From Sphingomicrobium nitratireducens (GTDB taxonomy: Bacteria > Pseudomonadota > Alphaproteobacteria > Sphingomonadales > Sphingomonadaceae): 64,000 nt of DNA. The position numbers and the translations under genes are program-made. How positions within the stretch are numbered: the first letter of the stretch is position 1; each line of letters opens with the position of its first letter. The stretch is taken from NCBI RefSeq assembly GCF_026157035.1, contig NZ_JANJZA010000001.1:62001-126000 (forward strand), given 5' to 3'. Positions 20,321-27,818 of this stretch are shown here, one piece after another. The notes below the pieces were generated by a model. That model saw only the letters and a list, made by a program, of their open reading frames with translations. It had not been told where the DNA came from and made no database searches.

Positions 20321-21151
20321 ATGGCCGGTACGACCAACCACGACTATCACATCCTCCCGCCCAGCGCCTGGCCCCTGATCGGCAGCATTTCGGCTGTCCT
20401 TCTGACCAGCGGCGGCGTCTTGTGGATGCACGACAACCCCTACGGGAAGTTCGTCTTCCTCGCCGGCCTGCTCGGCGTCGTCTTCACCATGTTCAGCTGG
20501 TGGATGGACGTCGTCAAGGAAGCGCATGCGGGCGACCACACACCGGTGGTGCAGCTGCACCTGCGCTACGGCATGATCCTGTTCATCGCGTCCGAAGTCA
20601 TGTTCTTCGTCGCCTGGTTCTGGGCCTTCTTCGACGCCTCGCTCTTCCCGAGCGCGGTCGACGCGGTCGGCGGCCAGTTCCCGCCCACGGGCCAGGAAGT
20701 GATCGATCCGTTCGGCTACCCGCTCCTCAACACGATGATCCTGCTCTGCTCGGGCACGACCGTCACCTGGGCGCACCACGCGCTGATCCATGGCGACCGC
20801 GAAGGCCTCAAGAAAGGCCTGCTCGCGACCATCGCGCTGGGCCTCGTCTTCACCTCGATCCAGGCCTACGAATATGCGCACGCGCCGTTCGCCTTCAGCC
20901 AGCTCGACGGCGGGACGATCTACGGCTCGACCTTCTACATGGCGACCGGATTCCACGGCTTCCACGTCATCGTCGGCACGATCTTCCTGATCATCTGCTA
21001 CATCCGCGCGACCAAGGGCCACTTCACCCCCAAGCAGCATTTCGGCTTCGAGGCGGCGGCCTGGTACTGGCACTTCGTCGACGTCGTGTGGCTGTTCCTG
21101 TTCGTCGCGGTCTATGTCTGGGGCGGCTGGGGCGCGCCGGTCCACGGCTAA
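20321..21151 (+). CDS. coxC: Cytochrome c oxidase subunit III
   Basis: 276 residues with seven membrane helices. Typical blocks are HDYHILPPSAWPLIGS at the start, WWMDVVKEAHAGDHTPVVQ, ASEVMFFVAWFWAFFD (the Glu that lines the lipid pocket), the middle HHALIHGDREG, and the C-terminal WHFVDVVWLFLFVAVYVWG. A complete aa3-type subunit III. It is separated from coxBA by assembly genes, as is common in alphaproteobacteria. Confidence 0.97.
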   Translation: MAGTTNHDYHILPPSAWPLIGSISAVLLTSGGVLWMHDNPYGKFVFLAGLLGVVFTMFSWWMDVVKEAHAGDHTPVVQLHLRYGMILFIASEVMFFVAWFWAFFDASLFPSAVDAVGGQFPPTGQEVIDPFGYPLLNTMILLCSGTTVTWAHHALIHGDREGLKKGLLATIALGLVFTSIQAYEYAHAPFAFSQLDGGTIYGSTFYMATGFHGFHVIVGTIFLIICYIRATKGHFTPKQHFGFEAAAWYWHFVDVVWLFLFVAVYVWGGWGAPVHG

Positions 21152-21158
21152 GCCGCAG

Positions 21159-21545
21159 GTGACCGACACCAGCGACAATCGCGGCGGCGAGGGCGAACCG
21201 TCCCTCGCCGCCGCTTCGCTTTCGGGCCTGTGCCCGCGCTGCGGCGCGAAGAGCCTGTTCGACGGTGTGGTCAAGCTCGCGCCCCGCTGCCGCGCCTGCG
21301 AGCTCGACTATGACCAGTTCAATGTCGGCGACGGCCCCGCGGCCTTTCTCATCCTCATCATCGGCGCGGTGATTGCCATCGGTGCGATCTGGCTCGAGCT
21401 GAGTTTCAGCCCGCCCTTCTTCGTTCACCTCGTGTGGCTGCCGATCCTGATCGGGCTGACGCTCGGCGGCCTTCGTCTCGGCAAGGCCGCACTGCTGGTC
21501 CAGGAATATCGCACCGGCGCGCGCGAGGGACGGCTCAAGGAATGA
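21159..21545 (+). CDS. DUF983 family protein
   Basis: 128 residues: a zinc-ribbon-like head with two Cys pairs (CPRCGAKSLFDG and CRACELDYDQFNVGDGP) followed by two membrane helices. DUF983 proteins are regularly encoded between coxC and SURF1 in alphaproteobacteria and are thought to help oxidase assembly, but no biochemistry is established that I know of. The GTG at 21159 is chosen because it starts just after the coxC stop; the longer reading is antisense-like and overlaps coxC. Its stop overlaps the SURF1 start (ATGA). Confidence 0.9.
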   Translation: MTDTSDNRGGEGEPSLAAASLSGLCPRCGAKSLFDGVVKLAPRCRACELDYDQFNVGDGPAAFLILIIGAVIAIGAIWLELSFSPPFFVHLVWLPILIGLTLGGLRLGKAALLVQEYRTGAREGRLKE

Positions 21546-22117
21546 GGATTCTTACCCACTTCGTCGTCGCGGGCGCGATCGCGGTGATGATCGGGCTCGG
21601 CATCTGGCAGCTCCAGCGCCTCGAATGGAAGGAGGGGCTGATCGCCTCCTACGCGGATGCCGCCGACCTGCCCCCCGTGCCTTATCCGAAGCTCGCCACC
21701 GTCCCGCCGCTCTACCGCAAGTCGAGCGTCAACTGCCTCGAAGTGATCGACTGGCGGCACCAGGCCGGCCAGAACGCCGATGGCCAGTCGGGCTATTCGC
21801 ACGTCGCCGACTGCCGCACCGGCGCGGAAGGCCCGGGCGCTGCGATCGACATCGGCTGGAGCCGCGAGCCCGAGGCCGGCACCGACTGGACCGGCGGCGC
21901 GGTCGAGGGCGTGATCGGTCCCGACGAGAAGTTCGGCCAGCGCCTCGTTGCGCGCGACGGCCAGGCCGGACTCGAGGCCAGCGCCCCGCCCAGCCCCGAA
22001 GCGATGCCCAACAACCACCTCGCCTACGCGGTCCAGTGGTTCGCCTTCGCGCTGATCGCGGCGGTCATCTACCTGCTTGCGCTTCGCCGCCGCAGCCGCG
22101 AGGAAGCGGCGCCATGA
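21542..22117 (+). CDS. SURF1 family cytochrome oxidase biogenesis protein
   Basis: 191 residues with the SURF1 layout: an N-terminal helix ending GLGIWQLQRLEWKEGLI, a periplasmic domain, then the conserved NNHLAYAVQWFAFALIAAVIYLL and a basic tail. SURF1 helps insert heme a into subunit I. It is on the short side for the family. Two Cys (VNCLEV and ADCRTG) lie in the periplasmic domain. It is coupled to DUF983 upstream and to the methyltransferase downstream by ATGA overlaps. Confidence 0.92.
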   Translation: MRILTHFVVAGAIAVMIGLGIWQLQRLEWKEGLIASYADAADLPPVPYPKLATVPPLYRKSSVNCLEVIDWRHQAGQNADGQSGYSHVADCRTGAEGPGAAIDIGWSREPEAGTDWTGGAVEGVIGPDEKFGQRLVARDGQAGLEASAPPSPEAMPNNHLAYAVQWFAFALIAAVIYLLALRRRSREEAAP

Positions 22118-22986
22118 GCGACCTCCTTACCCTCGTCACCGAGCCCTGGGACGCCTGCACGCTGCTCGACAGCGGCAATGGCCGCAAGCTCGAGCGCTAC
22201 GGCGATGTCACCGTCATCCGCCCCGAGCCGCAGGCGATGTGGGCCCCTTCGCAGGATAATTGGCAGGCCGACGCTGAATTCGTCCCCGCGTCCGACGAGG
22301 AAGGGCGCGGCCGCTGGAACGCCAGCCCCAAGGTACCCGACAGCTGGCCGCTCTCGCGCGGCAACGTTCGCTTCCACGCCAGCCTGACCCCGTTCCGCCA
22401 TCTCGGCTTCTTCCCCGACATGGCCCCGCAATGGGATTTCGCGCGCGACCAGCTCTCGGGGGTGGACGCGCCCGCCTTCCTCAACCTGTTCGGCTATACC
22501 GGCGTGGGCACGCTCCAGCTTGCCGATGTCGGCGCCGAATGCGTCCATGTCGATGCGTCCAAGAAGTCGGTCGAGGGCGCACGCGCCAACGCCGCGCTGT
22601 CGGGCATGGAGGACAAGCCCGTCCGCTGGCTGGTCGAGGATGCCGGCAAGTTCGCCGCGCGCGAGGTCCGGCGTGGCCGCCGCTACGACGGCATCATGCT
22701 GGACCCTCCCAAGTTCGGGCGCGGGCCCAAGGGCGAGCGCTGGCAGCTCGAGGATGACCTTGCGCCGTTGGTGCGCGACTGCGCGCAGCTGCTCGACGAC
22801 AAAAGCCGGTTCATGATCCTCACCGTTTACGCGGTGCGGATGAGCGCGCTGGCGATCGGCGAACTGGTGAAACAGGCGACCGCGCATCTGCCGGGCCGGG
22901 TCGAGATGGGCGAGATGGCGATTCGCGAGGAAGCGCGCGGGCTGCCGCTCCCGACCGCGATCTTCGCGCGTTACGTGCGCAACTAA
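22114..22986 (+). CDS. Class I SAM-dependent methyltransferase, RlmI-like
   Basis: A 290-residue methyltransferase. The SAM-binding motif is LNLFGYTGVGTLQLADVGAECVHVDASKKS near 130, and the catalytic block is IMLDPPKFGRGPKGE near 195, the (D/N)PPxF type of RNA base methyltransferases. It resembles RlmI/RlmK-type 23S rRNA methyltransferases without the PUA domain. It begins in the SURF1 stop (ATGA), so it ends the cox assembly operon, an odd partner whose reason is unknown. Its end overlaps convergent ccmB by four bases. Confidence 0.85.
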   Translation: MSDLLTLVTEPWDACTLLDSGNGRKLERYGDVTVIRPEPQAMWAPSQDNWQADAEFVPASDEEGRGRWNASPKVPDSWPLSRGNVRFHASLTPFRHLGFFPDMAPQWDFARDQLSGVDAPAFLNLFGYTGVGTLQLADVGAECVHVDASKKSVEGARANAALSGMEDKPVRWLVEDAGKFAAREVRRGRRYDGIMLDPPKFGRGPKGERWQLEDDLAPLVRDCAQLLDDKSRFMILTVYAVRMSALAIGELVKQATAHLPGRVEMGEMAIREEARGLPLPTAIFARYVRN

Positions 22987-23621
22987 GTTCGCGCCGCCCG
23001 GATCGCCGCACCGGCGACGAACGGGCTCCCCGCCACCAGCAGCAGCGCCACCGCCGCCTCGAGCTTGAGCGCGCCGACCCCACCGGCGCTGCTGGCGCCG
23101 ACCCCGAAGATCAGCAGCGGCACCGCCAGCGGCAGCACCAGCATCCCGGCCAGCGAGGCCGCGCGCGGCAGGCCTGCGGTGAGCGAGGCCACCGCCACCG
23201 TCAGCGCGGCCAGCGCGGGCGTCCCGACGAGTAGCGCAATCAGGGTCGCGCCCAACTGCTCTCCATCCATCGAAAGCAAGGCCGCCGCCGGGAAGCAGGC
23301 GAGAAGCAGCAGCGGCGCGAAGGCGGCCCAATGCGCGACCATCTTGGCGATTGCCACCATCTCTTCCGAGACGCCGCGCAGCGCGAGCTGGTCGAGCACG
23401 CCCTCGTCAAGGTCGGGACCGATCAGCCGCTCGACGGGAAGCAAGGCGGCCAGCAGCGCGGCGACCCACACGATCCCCGGCCCGATCCGCGACAGGATGC
23501 GCGCGTCGGGCCCAACCGCGAACGGCACCAGCGTGACGACGAGGAGGAAGAAGGCGACCGGGAGCCACGCCCCCGCGACGAGCGCGCGCCCGAGGTCGCG
23601 GCGGATTAGCGTGCCGATCAA
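22983..23621 (-). CDS. ccmB: Heme exporter permease CcmB
   Basis: A 212-residue membrane protein with six helices. It opens LIGTLIRRDLGRAL, and the region VERLIGPDLDEGVLDQL is the typical CcmB cytoplasmic loop. Together with CcmA it works in cytochrome c maturation (release of holo-CcmE). There is no ATG near the family start. A TTG at 23621 that overlaps the ccmA stop (TTGA) is the best start. ccmC-I are not in the window. Confidence 0.9.
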   Translation of the reverse strand: MIGTLIRRDLGRALVAGAWLPVAFFLLVVTLVPFAVGPDARILSRIGPGIVWVAALLAALLPVERLIGPDLDEGVLDQLALRGVSEEMVAIAKMVAHWAAFAPLLLLACFPAAALLSMDGEQLGATLIALLVGTPALAALTVAVASLTAGLPRAASLAGMLVLPLAVPLLIFGVGASSAGGVGALKLEAAVALLLVAGSPFVAGAAIRAART

Positions 23622-24178
23622 GACGCCAGCTCCTGCCGCCGCCACTTGCCGCCGAGCGGCACGTGGCTCGCGGCCAGCACCGCGCCACCCGCCTCGCGGT
23701 GTGTTCCGATCGCCGCATCGAGCAGGCCGACGCTGCGCGCATCGAGCCCGTTGACGGGCTCGTCGAGCAGCCACAGCCGTGCGTCGCTGGCGATCACGCG
23801 GGCAAGCTTTGCGCGCTGCCGCTGCCCGGTCGAGAGCAGCCGCACCGGCACCGCGGCCAGGTCGAGTTCCATCGCCTCGAGCGCGTCGCTCGTTCTCGAC
23901 CTGTCCGGCGCCCAAAAATCGAGCGCCTTGCCGAGCGGCATCTCGCGGTCGAGCGCCAGCCGTTCGTCGGCCAGCGCGCACGCGGCCCGCGCGATCGTCC
24001 CGGCGGCAGGCTCGAGCAGCCCGGCGGCGAGGCGGATCAGGCTCGACTTGCCGCACCCGTTGGGCCCGATGACGTGCACTGCCTCGCCCGGTGCGAGCGC
24101 GAGATCGAGCCCTTCGAACAGCAGCCGCCCACCGCGCAGGCAGGCGACGCCCTCCATCGCCAGCAGCGCCGCGCTCAC
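23618..24178 (-). CDS. ccmA: Heme exporter ATP-binding protein CcmA
   Basis: A short 186-residue ABC ATPase, the usual size for CcmA. Walker A is GPNGCGKSSL and Walker B is LWLLDEPVNGLD. The signature is STGQRQR rather than LSGGQ, a CcmA feature. The H-loop His is in AASHVPLGG. The GTG at 24178 overlaps the stop of the zincin gene (GTGA); an ATG seven codons later is an alternative. It is translationally coupled to ccmB. Confidence 0.92.
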   Translation of the reverse strand: MSAALLAMEGVACLRGGRLLFEGLDLALAPGEAVHVIGPNGCGKSSLIRLAAGLLEPAAGTIARAACALADERLALDREMPLGKALDFWAPDRSRTSDALEAMELDLAAVPVRLLSTGQRQRAKLARVIASDARLWLLDEPVNGLDARSVGLLDAAIGTHREAGGAVLAASHVPLGGKWRRQELAS

Positions 24179-24576
24179 GCCAACTCCTCGAGCGCGTGCA
24201 TGTCCTCGTCGGACAGGCCGAAATGGTGCCCGACCTCGTGGATCAGGACGTGGCGAACGAGATGTTCGAGGCTTTCGTCCCCGCGTTCGGCCCATTCATC
24301 GAGGATCGGGCGGCGGAACAGCCGCACGCGGTCCGGCAGCGTGCCCGACTGGTCGACGCTTTTTTCGTGGAGCGGCAGGCCCTCGTAGATCCCGGTCAGC
24401 TCGAACGCGTCCTCGATCCCCATCGTGTCGAGCGTCGCCTCGTCGGCAAACTCCTCGACCAAGAGGACGACGTCCTTGAGGTGTGCGGCGAACGGCTCGG
24501 GCAGCCCCTCCATCGCGGCGCGCGCGATCGCTTCCATCTCCTCGGCCGAGGGGGCGTTGCCGAAACGGGCGTCCAT
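24175..24576 (-). CDS. Zincin-like metallopeptidase (PF06262 type)
   Basis: 133 residues with the zinc-binding HEVGHHFGLSDEDM near the C-terminus (HExxH plus a downstream Asp/Glu). This is the MtfA-unrelated small zincin family common in alphaproteobacteria and actinobacteria. The substrate is unknown. The ATG at 24576 is used because the longer frame adds a basic stretch unlike the family. It precedes ccmA by overlap, which is a frequent arrangement in sphingomonads as far as I recall. Confidence 0.85.
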   Translation of the reverse strand: MDARFGNAPSAEEMEAIARAAMEGLPEPFAAHLKDVVLLVEEFADEATLDTMGIEDAFELTGIYEGLPLHEKSVDQSGTLPDRVRLFRRPILDEWAERGDESLEHLVRHVLIHEVGHHFGLSDEDMHALEELA

Positions 24577-24663
24577 GGCTCGGGGCTTAGGGGAGCGAAC
24601 GCTTTGGGGGCAAGCGTTGACTGGCCGCACCGCCAATCGCAAGGTCGGCATAGGGAGGCCGCC

Positions 24664-25590
24664 ATGCCGCGCTTGTTGTTGTTGTTCCTTGCCCCGCTCC
24701 TATTGGCCTTCACTGCCGCCGACCCCGAACCGACGCGTGTCGATGGCCTGCACGTGCGCACAATCGGTCTTGAGGGCCGTGCGCCTGGCCAGCCTGTCGT
24801 GATCTTCGAGAACGGGTCGCTTTCCCCGCTCGAAAGCTGGGGTGATCTTCCCGACAAGGTCTCCGATGTAGCCCCCACTATCCAGTATGACCGCTCCCCG
24901 ATCGGCCAATCGCTCTGGGACGGCAAGCCAGGCACGCCCGATCATGTCACCGCCCGCCTTCGCTCGCTACTGAAAGCGCTCGACGTCGCGCCGCCCTATA
25001 TCCTCGTCGGCTGGTCATGGGGCGGCGACCTCGTGCGCTATCACGCCGGCGCGTTTGGCGACGATGTGGTCGGGATCGTCTATGTCGATCCTCCGGGCCA
25101 ATCGCCCGCGGCCAGTGTTCGCGTGCTGGAAGCGATCGGGTTCGACAAGGCCACGCTCGATTGGGAACTCGACCATCTGAAAAGTGCCACGCGCGAACTC
25201 CCCAACGCGGGCGCCGACGTCACCCCGATCGACGACATGATCCGCAGTGGCCTCGAACCCGACTATGGCGAAGTGCCGGCCGTCCCGTCGGTCTTGCTGA
25301 TCTCCGGCAAGCGAACGCCGCCGGGTCCGGAAGAAGCGGAGGATATTGGATTCGAACCTCCCTATGACTTCATGATCCACTGGGACGCCAAGCTGCGCGA
25401 CAAGCTTGCGCGCTTGCCCGAATGGGTGATGGATCATCCCGACAGCCGGATGATCTTCCTTCCGGGCTCGGGCCACGCGATCCAGTACCAGAATCCCGAC
25501 ATCGTCCTCGACGCGGTGCGGCATGTCTATGACAGTGCGATGGACCACGAGCGCATCGCGAGCCTTGAACCGGAAAGCCCTTCCCCCTAA
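24664..25590 (+). CDS. Secreted alpha/beta hydrolase
   Basis: 308 residues. A signal peptide (LLLLFLAPLLLAFTAAD) leads to an alpha/beta-hydrolase fold with the oxyanion region VVIFENGSLSPLESW, the nucleophile elbow GWSWGG (Ser) near residue 121 and a probable catalytic His in PGSGHAIQYQNPD near 270. The substrate is unknown. It lies between the divergent zincin gene and tRNA-Ser, alone in its unit. Confidence 0.85.
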   Translation: MPRLLLLFLAPLLLAFTAADPEPTRVDGLHVRTIGLEGRAPGQPVVIFENGSLSPLESWGDLPDKVSDVAPTIQYDRSPIGQSLWDGKPGTPDHVTARLRSLLKALDVAPPYILVGWSWGGDLVRYHAGAFGDDVVGIVYVDPPGQSPAASVRVLEAIGFDKATLDWELDHLKSATRELPNAGADVTPIDDMIRSGLEPDYGEVPAVPSVLLISGKRTPPGPEEAEDIGFEPPYDFMIHWDAKLRDKLARLPEWVMDHPDSRMIFLPGSGHAIQYQNPDIVLDAVRHVYDSAMDHERIASLEPESPSP

Positions 25591-25605
25591 AGCCCCCCTC
25601 GGCGC

Positions 25606-25696
25606 GGAGCGGTGGCCGAGTGGTCGAAGGCGCACGCCTGGAAAGTGTGTATACGGTAACCCCGTATCGTGGGTTCGAATCCCACCCGCTCCGCCA
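25606..25696 (+). tRNA. tRNA-Ser (anticodon GGA)
   Basis: A 91-nt class II tRNA. The acceptor stem GGAGCGG pairs with CCGCTCC, then the discriminator G and an encoded CCA. The D-arm is GGCCGAGTGGTCGAAGGC, the anticodon loop contains GGA (reads UCC and UCU), the long variable arm GTGTATACGGTAACCCCGTATC is typical of tRNA-Ser, and the T-loop is GGTTCGAATCC. A terminator follows directly. Confidence 0.97.
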
Positions 25697-25698
25697 CG

Positions 25699-25728
25699 AA
25701 AAGGGCCGCCTCCAAGGGCGGCCCTTTT
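25699..25728 (+). terminator. Terminator after tRNA-Ser
   Basis: AAAAGGGCCGCC pairs perfectly with GGCGGCCCTTTT (12 bp), loop TCCAAG, with the T run at the 3' side. It starts two bases after the tRNA CCA end. Confidence 0.92.
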
Positions 25729-25769
25729 GCATTTCTGCGGGCACAACGGCTTCCGACGAGACCGGCCTT

Positions 25770-26080
25770 CACGCCGGCACCTTCGATCTCGATTAGGCTG
25801 AGACCACCACTGCGATCGCCATCCAGTCGGTCGAAGTGTGCGCCGAAATCGACCTGCCGCACGAGCGGCTGACGCGGCATGCGACGTACCGACGACTTGC
25901 CGAGGGATTCGTCGAGCCATGCAGCAAGCTCGATCCGCCCGATCGACCCGTCGCCGTCGCGATCGACCCGGGCGAAGCGCGCCGCGCGTTCCTCTTGTGT
26001 CGTCGCGACCGAAACGCCGGCCACCGCCCCGCCGAACACCAGGGCCCAGATCCACCAGGCGCTGGTATCGACCGCGAACT
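25770..26080 (-). pseudogene. EF-hand protein gene remnant
   Basis: The minus strand encodes a membrane helix (WWIWALVFGGAVAG) followed by two canonical EF-hand loops, DRDGDGSIGRIE and DGDRSGGLSLIE, about 47 residues apart, the layout of small calcium-binding EF-hand proteins. There is no usable start codon before the helix and no stop before the tRNA-Ser gene: the frame runs antisense through the whole tRNA to 25587. The upstream limit falls where the GIY-YIG reading begins on the other strand. So it looks like a gene cut at both ends next to a tRNA, although a functional fusion cannot be excluded. Confidence 0.55.
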
Positions 26081-26453
26081 GGCCCGAGCACAGCTTGAAA
26101 GCGAGAAGCCCGGTTGGATAACTTACGCAATTCACGACCCAACAACGCTTGACCATGTTGGACAATTCAACACGCTGATTGTTTATGTGGGGCAAACCAA
26201 GAATTTCGCATCTCGCGTCAAGCGCAGATTGCGTGAGGCGGGTACGGCAACTCGGCGCCCAACTAGTTACGTCGAAGGCCTCATGTACGATATCATGCGG
26301 CGAGGTGGTGTTCCCAGATTTAGAGTGATTGAGCGCGCAAAGGATGCGATCGACTCATTCGTGTCGGAGACGAACTGGGCGCAGGATTATATCGCGCAAG
26401 GCTACCCTTTGCGAAACAAGTGGAAGAGCAGAGGCATCCCGGCGCGCCGATGA
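25836..26453 (+). CDS. GIY-YIG nuclease family protein (N-terminal half doubtful)
   Basis: The C-terminal half, from about residue 88, is a GIY-YIG-like domain: WITYAIHDP (first strand, GIY position), LIVYVGQTKN (YIG position), the Arg helix ASRVKRRLREAG, and SETNWAQDYIAQGYPLRNKW with the probable catalytic Glu and Asn. The first 85 residues are simply antisense to the EF-hand remnant and do not look like part of the domain, so the gene is either truncated at its 5' end or starts at an unusual codon near 26080. Base composition drops from about 26100 on. The ATG of the next gene overlaps its stop (ATGA). Confidence 0.6.
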   Translation: MCAEIDLPHERLTRHATYRRLAEGFVEPCSKLDPPDRPVAVAIDPGEARRAFLLCRRDRNAGHRPAEHQGPDPPGAGIDRELARAQLESEKPGWITYAIHDPTTLDHVGQFNTLIVYVGQTKNFASRVKRRLREAGTATRRPTSYVEGLMYDIMRRGGVPRFRVIERAKDAIDSFVSETNWAQDYIAQGYPLRNKWKSRGIPARR

Positions 26454-26680
26454 CCCGACAGACCGTCCCTCAAAAATGGCTTTGGCGGCTGGCCGTTGAG
26501 GATGCGATCGAAGCTGGCTTCACGATAGAGGCACTCGATAAGGCTTCTGGCAAGAGTGTCAAAATCGATCTTTCGGCCGAGCGCTCAAAAGAAAAGCTCA
26601 CAACCCGTAGAGGAAATTTGGAAATCCGGATGCGCGAGCTCGGCGCAGTCCCACTAATTCGCCTATGCCCTGGTGAATAG
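26450..26680 (+). CDS. Small hypothetical protein coupled to the GIY-YIG gene
   Basis: 76 residues, starting MTRQTVPQKWLWRLAVEDAIEAGFTIEALD. No recognised domain. The start codon overlaps the stop of the nuclease gene, so they are translated together. A partner or small regulatory subunit of the nuclease is possible, but only the coupling supports that. The composition is AT-richer than the flanking core genome. Confidence 0.6.
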   Translation: MTRQTVPQKWLWRLAVEDAIEAGFTIEALDKASGKSVKIDLSAERSKEKLTTRRGNLEIRMRELGAVPLIRLCPGE

Positions 26681-26682
26681 AC

Positions 26683-26823
26683 ATGTCTGCTGCGACACCA
26701 AGTAAGCGGACGGTCCGCTACCGGCCCAGAATCCGCCGCATCCGCGTGCGCCGATCTAGTGACGAAGCGCACCGCGAAGAGTCACTAGTTGACTGGCTCG
26801 TGAGGCACCTAGATAGCGACTAA
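26683..26823 (+). CDS. Very small basic protein (46 aa), hypothetical
   Basis: Starts MSAATPSKRTVRYRPRIRR: a strongly Arg-rich first half and an acidic second half ending in a short amphipathic helix. It starts three bases after the previous stop and ends 22 bases before the next gene, so it fills the gap exactly in operon fashion. Charge suggests nucleic-acid binding, which is inference only. Confidence 0.4.
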   Translation: MSAATPSKRTVRYRPRIRRIRVRRSSDEAHREESLVDWLVRHLDSD

Positions 26824-26845
26824 ATCTCGTTTGCTGAGGGACGAA

Positions 26846-27037
26846 ATGAAGAAGGTTTTGGATTATCGCAAGCTTGCCAAGATCGCGCGGAATATCGCCG
26901 ACGATATGCACGATCCGGTCGAAAGGGCTCGGCTGACAACACTGGCCGACGACTATGAACGAATGGCGCGGACTCGGGAATCTCAATTGAAACAAGGTAG
27001 TAGCGGCGAGAGCATTCCGAACGCGAGGAAGGGATAG
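26846..27037 (+). CDS. Small hypothetical protein (63 aa)
   Basis: Starts MKKVLDYRKLAKIARNIADDM and contains a helix-rich middle ending in DDYERMARTRE, a pattern frequent in short proteins of alphaproteobacterial mobile regions. The ATG at 26846 has GAGGGAC upstream; a TTG at 26831 is in frame. Convergent with hsp20. Confidence 0.55.
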   Translation: MKKVLDYRKLAKIARNIADDMHDPVERARLTTLADDYERMARTRESQLKQGSSGESIPNARKG

Positions 27038-27038
27038 A

Positions 27039-27069
27039 AAAACCTCCCGTGCTAGGGTTGCACGGGAGG
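27039..27069 (-). terminator. Terminator of hsp20
   Basis: Read on the minus strand, CCTCCCGTGC pairs with GCACGGGAGG (10 bp perfect) with a 7-base loop, followed by TTTTTC. It begins 16 bases after the hsp20 stop. Confidence 0.9.
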
Positions 27070-27084
27070 CCACGGCTTCGACAA

Positions 27085-27558
27085 CTACGCGTCGACCGTG
27101 TTTCGCTGATCTTCGAGTGCGCCTTGATCAGACGATGCACTCTCTCCGATCTCGATCTTTCTCGGCTTCATCGCTTCAGGGATCTCCCGTTTGAGCGAGA
27201 TCGAAAGCAAGCCGTCGTGCATATCGGCGCCGCTGACCTGAACGTGGTCCGCCAGACCGAAGCGGCGTTCGAACGCGCGAGTAGCGATGCCACGATGGAT
27301 GTAAGTTTCGTCCGTGTCGTCGGATTTCCTGCCCGAGACGATCAGCTGGTTCTGCTGGGCGGTGATCTCTAGTTCATCTCGAGAAAAGCCGGCCATCGCG
27401 ATATCGATGCGATATTCATCGTCGCCGCATTTCACCAGATCGAAAGGCGGATATTTCTCGCCCGTTTCAGCCAGGTCATTCGTCTCAAGCATGTCGAAGA
27501 GACGATCGAAGCCCACCGTCGAACGACGGAATGGCGAGAAATCAAAAGCACTGCGCAT
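27085..27558 (-). CDS. Small heat shock protein, Hsp20/IbpA family
   Basis: 157 residues. The N-terminus FDFSPFRRSTVGFDRLFDML and the alpha-crystallin domain from about 38 (YPPFDLVKCGDDEYRIDIAMAGF, then LIVSGRK, IATRAFERRFGLADHV and DGLLSISLKREIPE) are typical of alphaproteobacterial IbpA/HspD. The C-terminal IxI-type anchor is KIEIG. It holds unfolded proteins during heat stress. The gene carries its own RpoH-like promoter and a long leader with an AAGGAGGA ribosome site, both described separately. Confidence 0.93.
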   Translation of the reverse strand: MRSAFDFSPFRRSTVGFDRLFDMLETNDLAETGEKYPPFDLVKCGDDEYRIDIAMAGFSRDELEITAQQNQLIVSGRKSDDTDETYIHRGIATRAFERRFGLADHVQVSGADMHDGLLSISLKREIPEAMKPRKIEIGESASSDQGALEDQRNTVDA

Positions 27559-27637
27559 CTTCTGTCCTCCTTAGTTGAGCAACTATGCGGGAGGTCACCC
27601 AAAAGAGGCGTGTCCAACCCGCGCCGTCTACTTTTGG
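27559..27637 (-). promoter_or_regulatory. Candidate ROSE-like RNA thermometer in the hsp20 leader
   Basis: The ribosome site (complement of 27565-27572, AAGGAGGA) is preceded by TTGCT (27578-27582) with a short intervening loop. ROSE elements, which control alphaproteobacterial small heat-shock genes, use a U(U/C)GCU sequence facing the Shine-Dalgarno in their last hairpin. The expected leader length of about 80 nt fits. I cannot fold it here, so this is a candidate. Confidence 0.45.
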
Positions 27638-27643
27638 CGACAC

Positions 27644-27673
27644 AGATCTAGGAATCTTGAAATCGATTTCAAG
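27644..27673 (-). promoter_or_regulatory. RpoH-type heat-shock promoter of hsp20
   Basis: On the minus strand CTTG (27673-27670), 17 bases, then CCTAGAT (27652-27646), one mismatch from the alphaproteobacterial RpoH pattern CTTG-N17/18-CYTATNT. The -35 lies within an 18-bp perfect palindrome, CTTGAAATCGATTTCAAG, at 27656-27673. Confidence 0.6.
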
Positions 27674-27818
27674 GACGTTGAGCTGACCCGAAAAGGTAGG
27701 CACATCAACGAGATATCGCTTCTTCAGTGCGTTTGGGCGAAAGCATTGAGATCTGCGGAAACCGAGCCGCACCTGCCTCGTTATGCTGCACGGAAAAGGC
27801 ATCAGTAAGGAGTACGCC

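Noticed and set aside
27575-27808. 77-codon open frame opposite the hsp20 leader
   Set aside because: It lies over the heat-shock promoter and leader and has no protein-like features.
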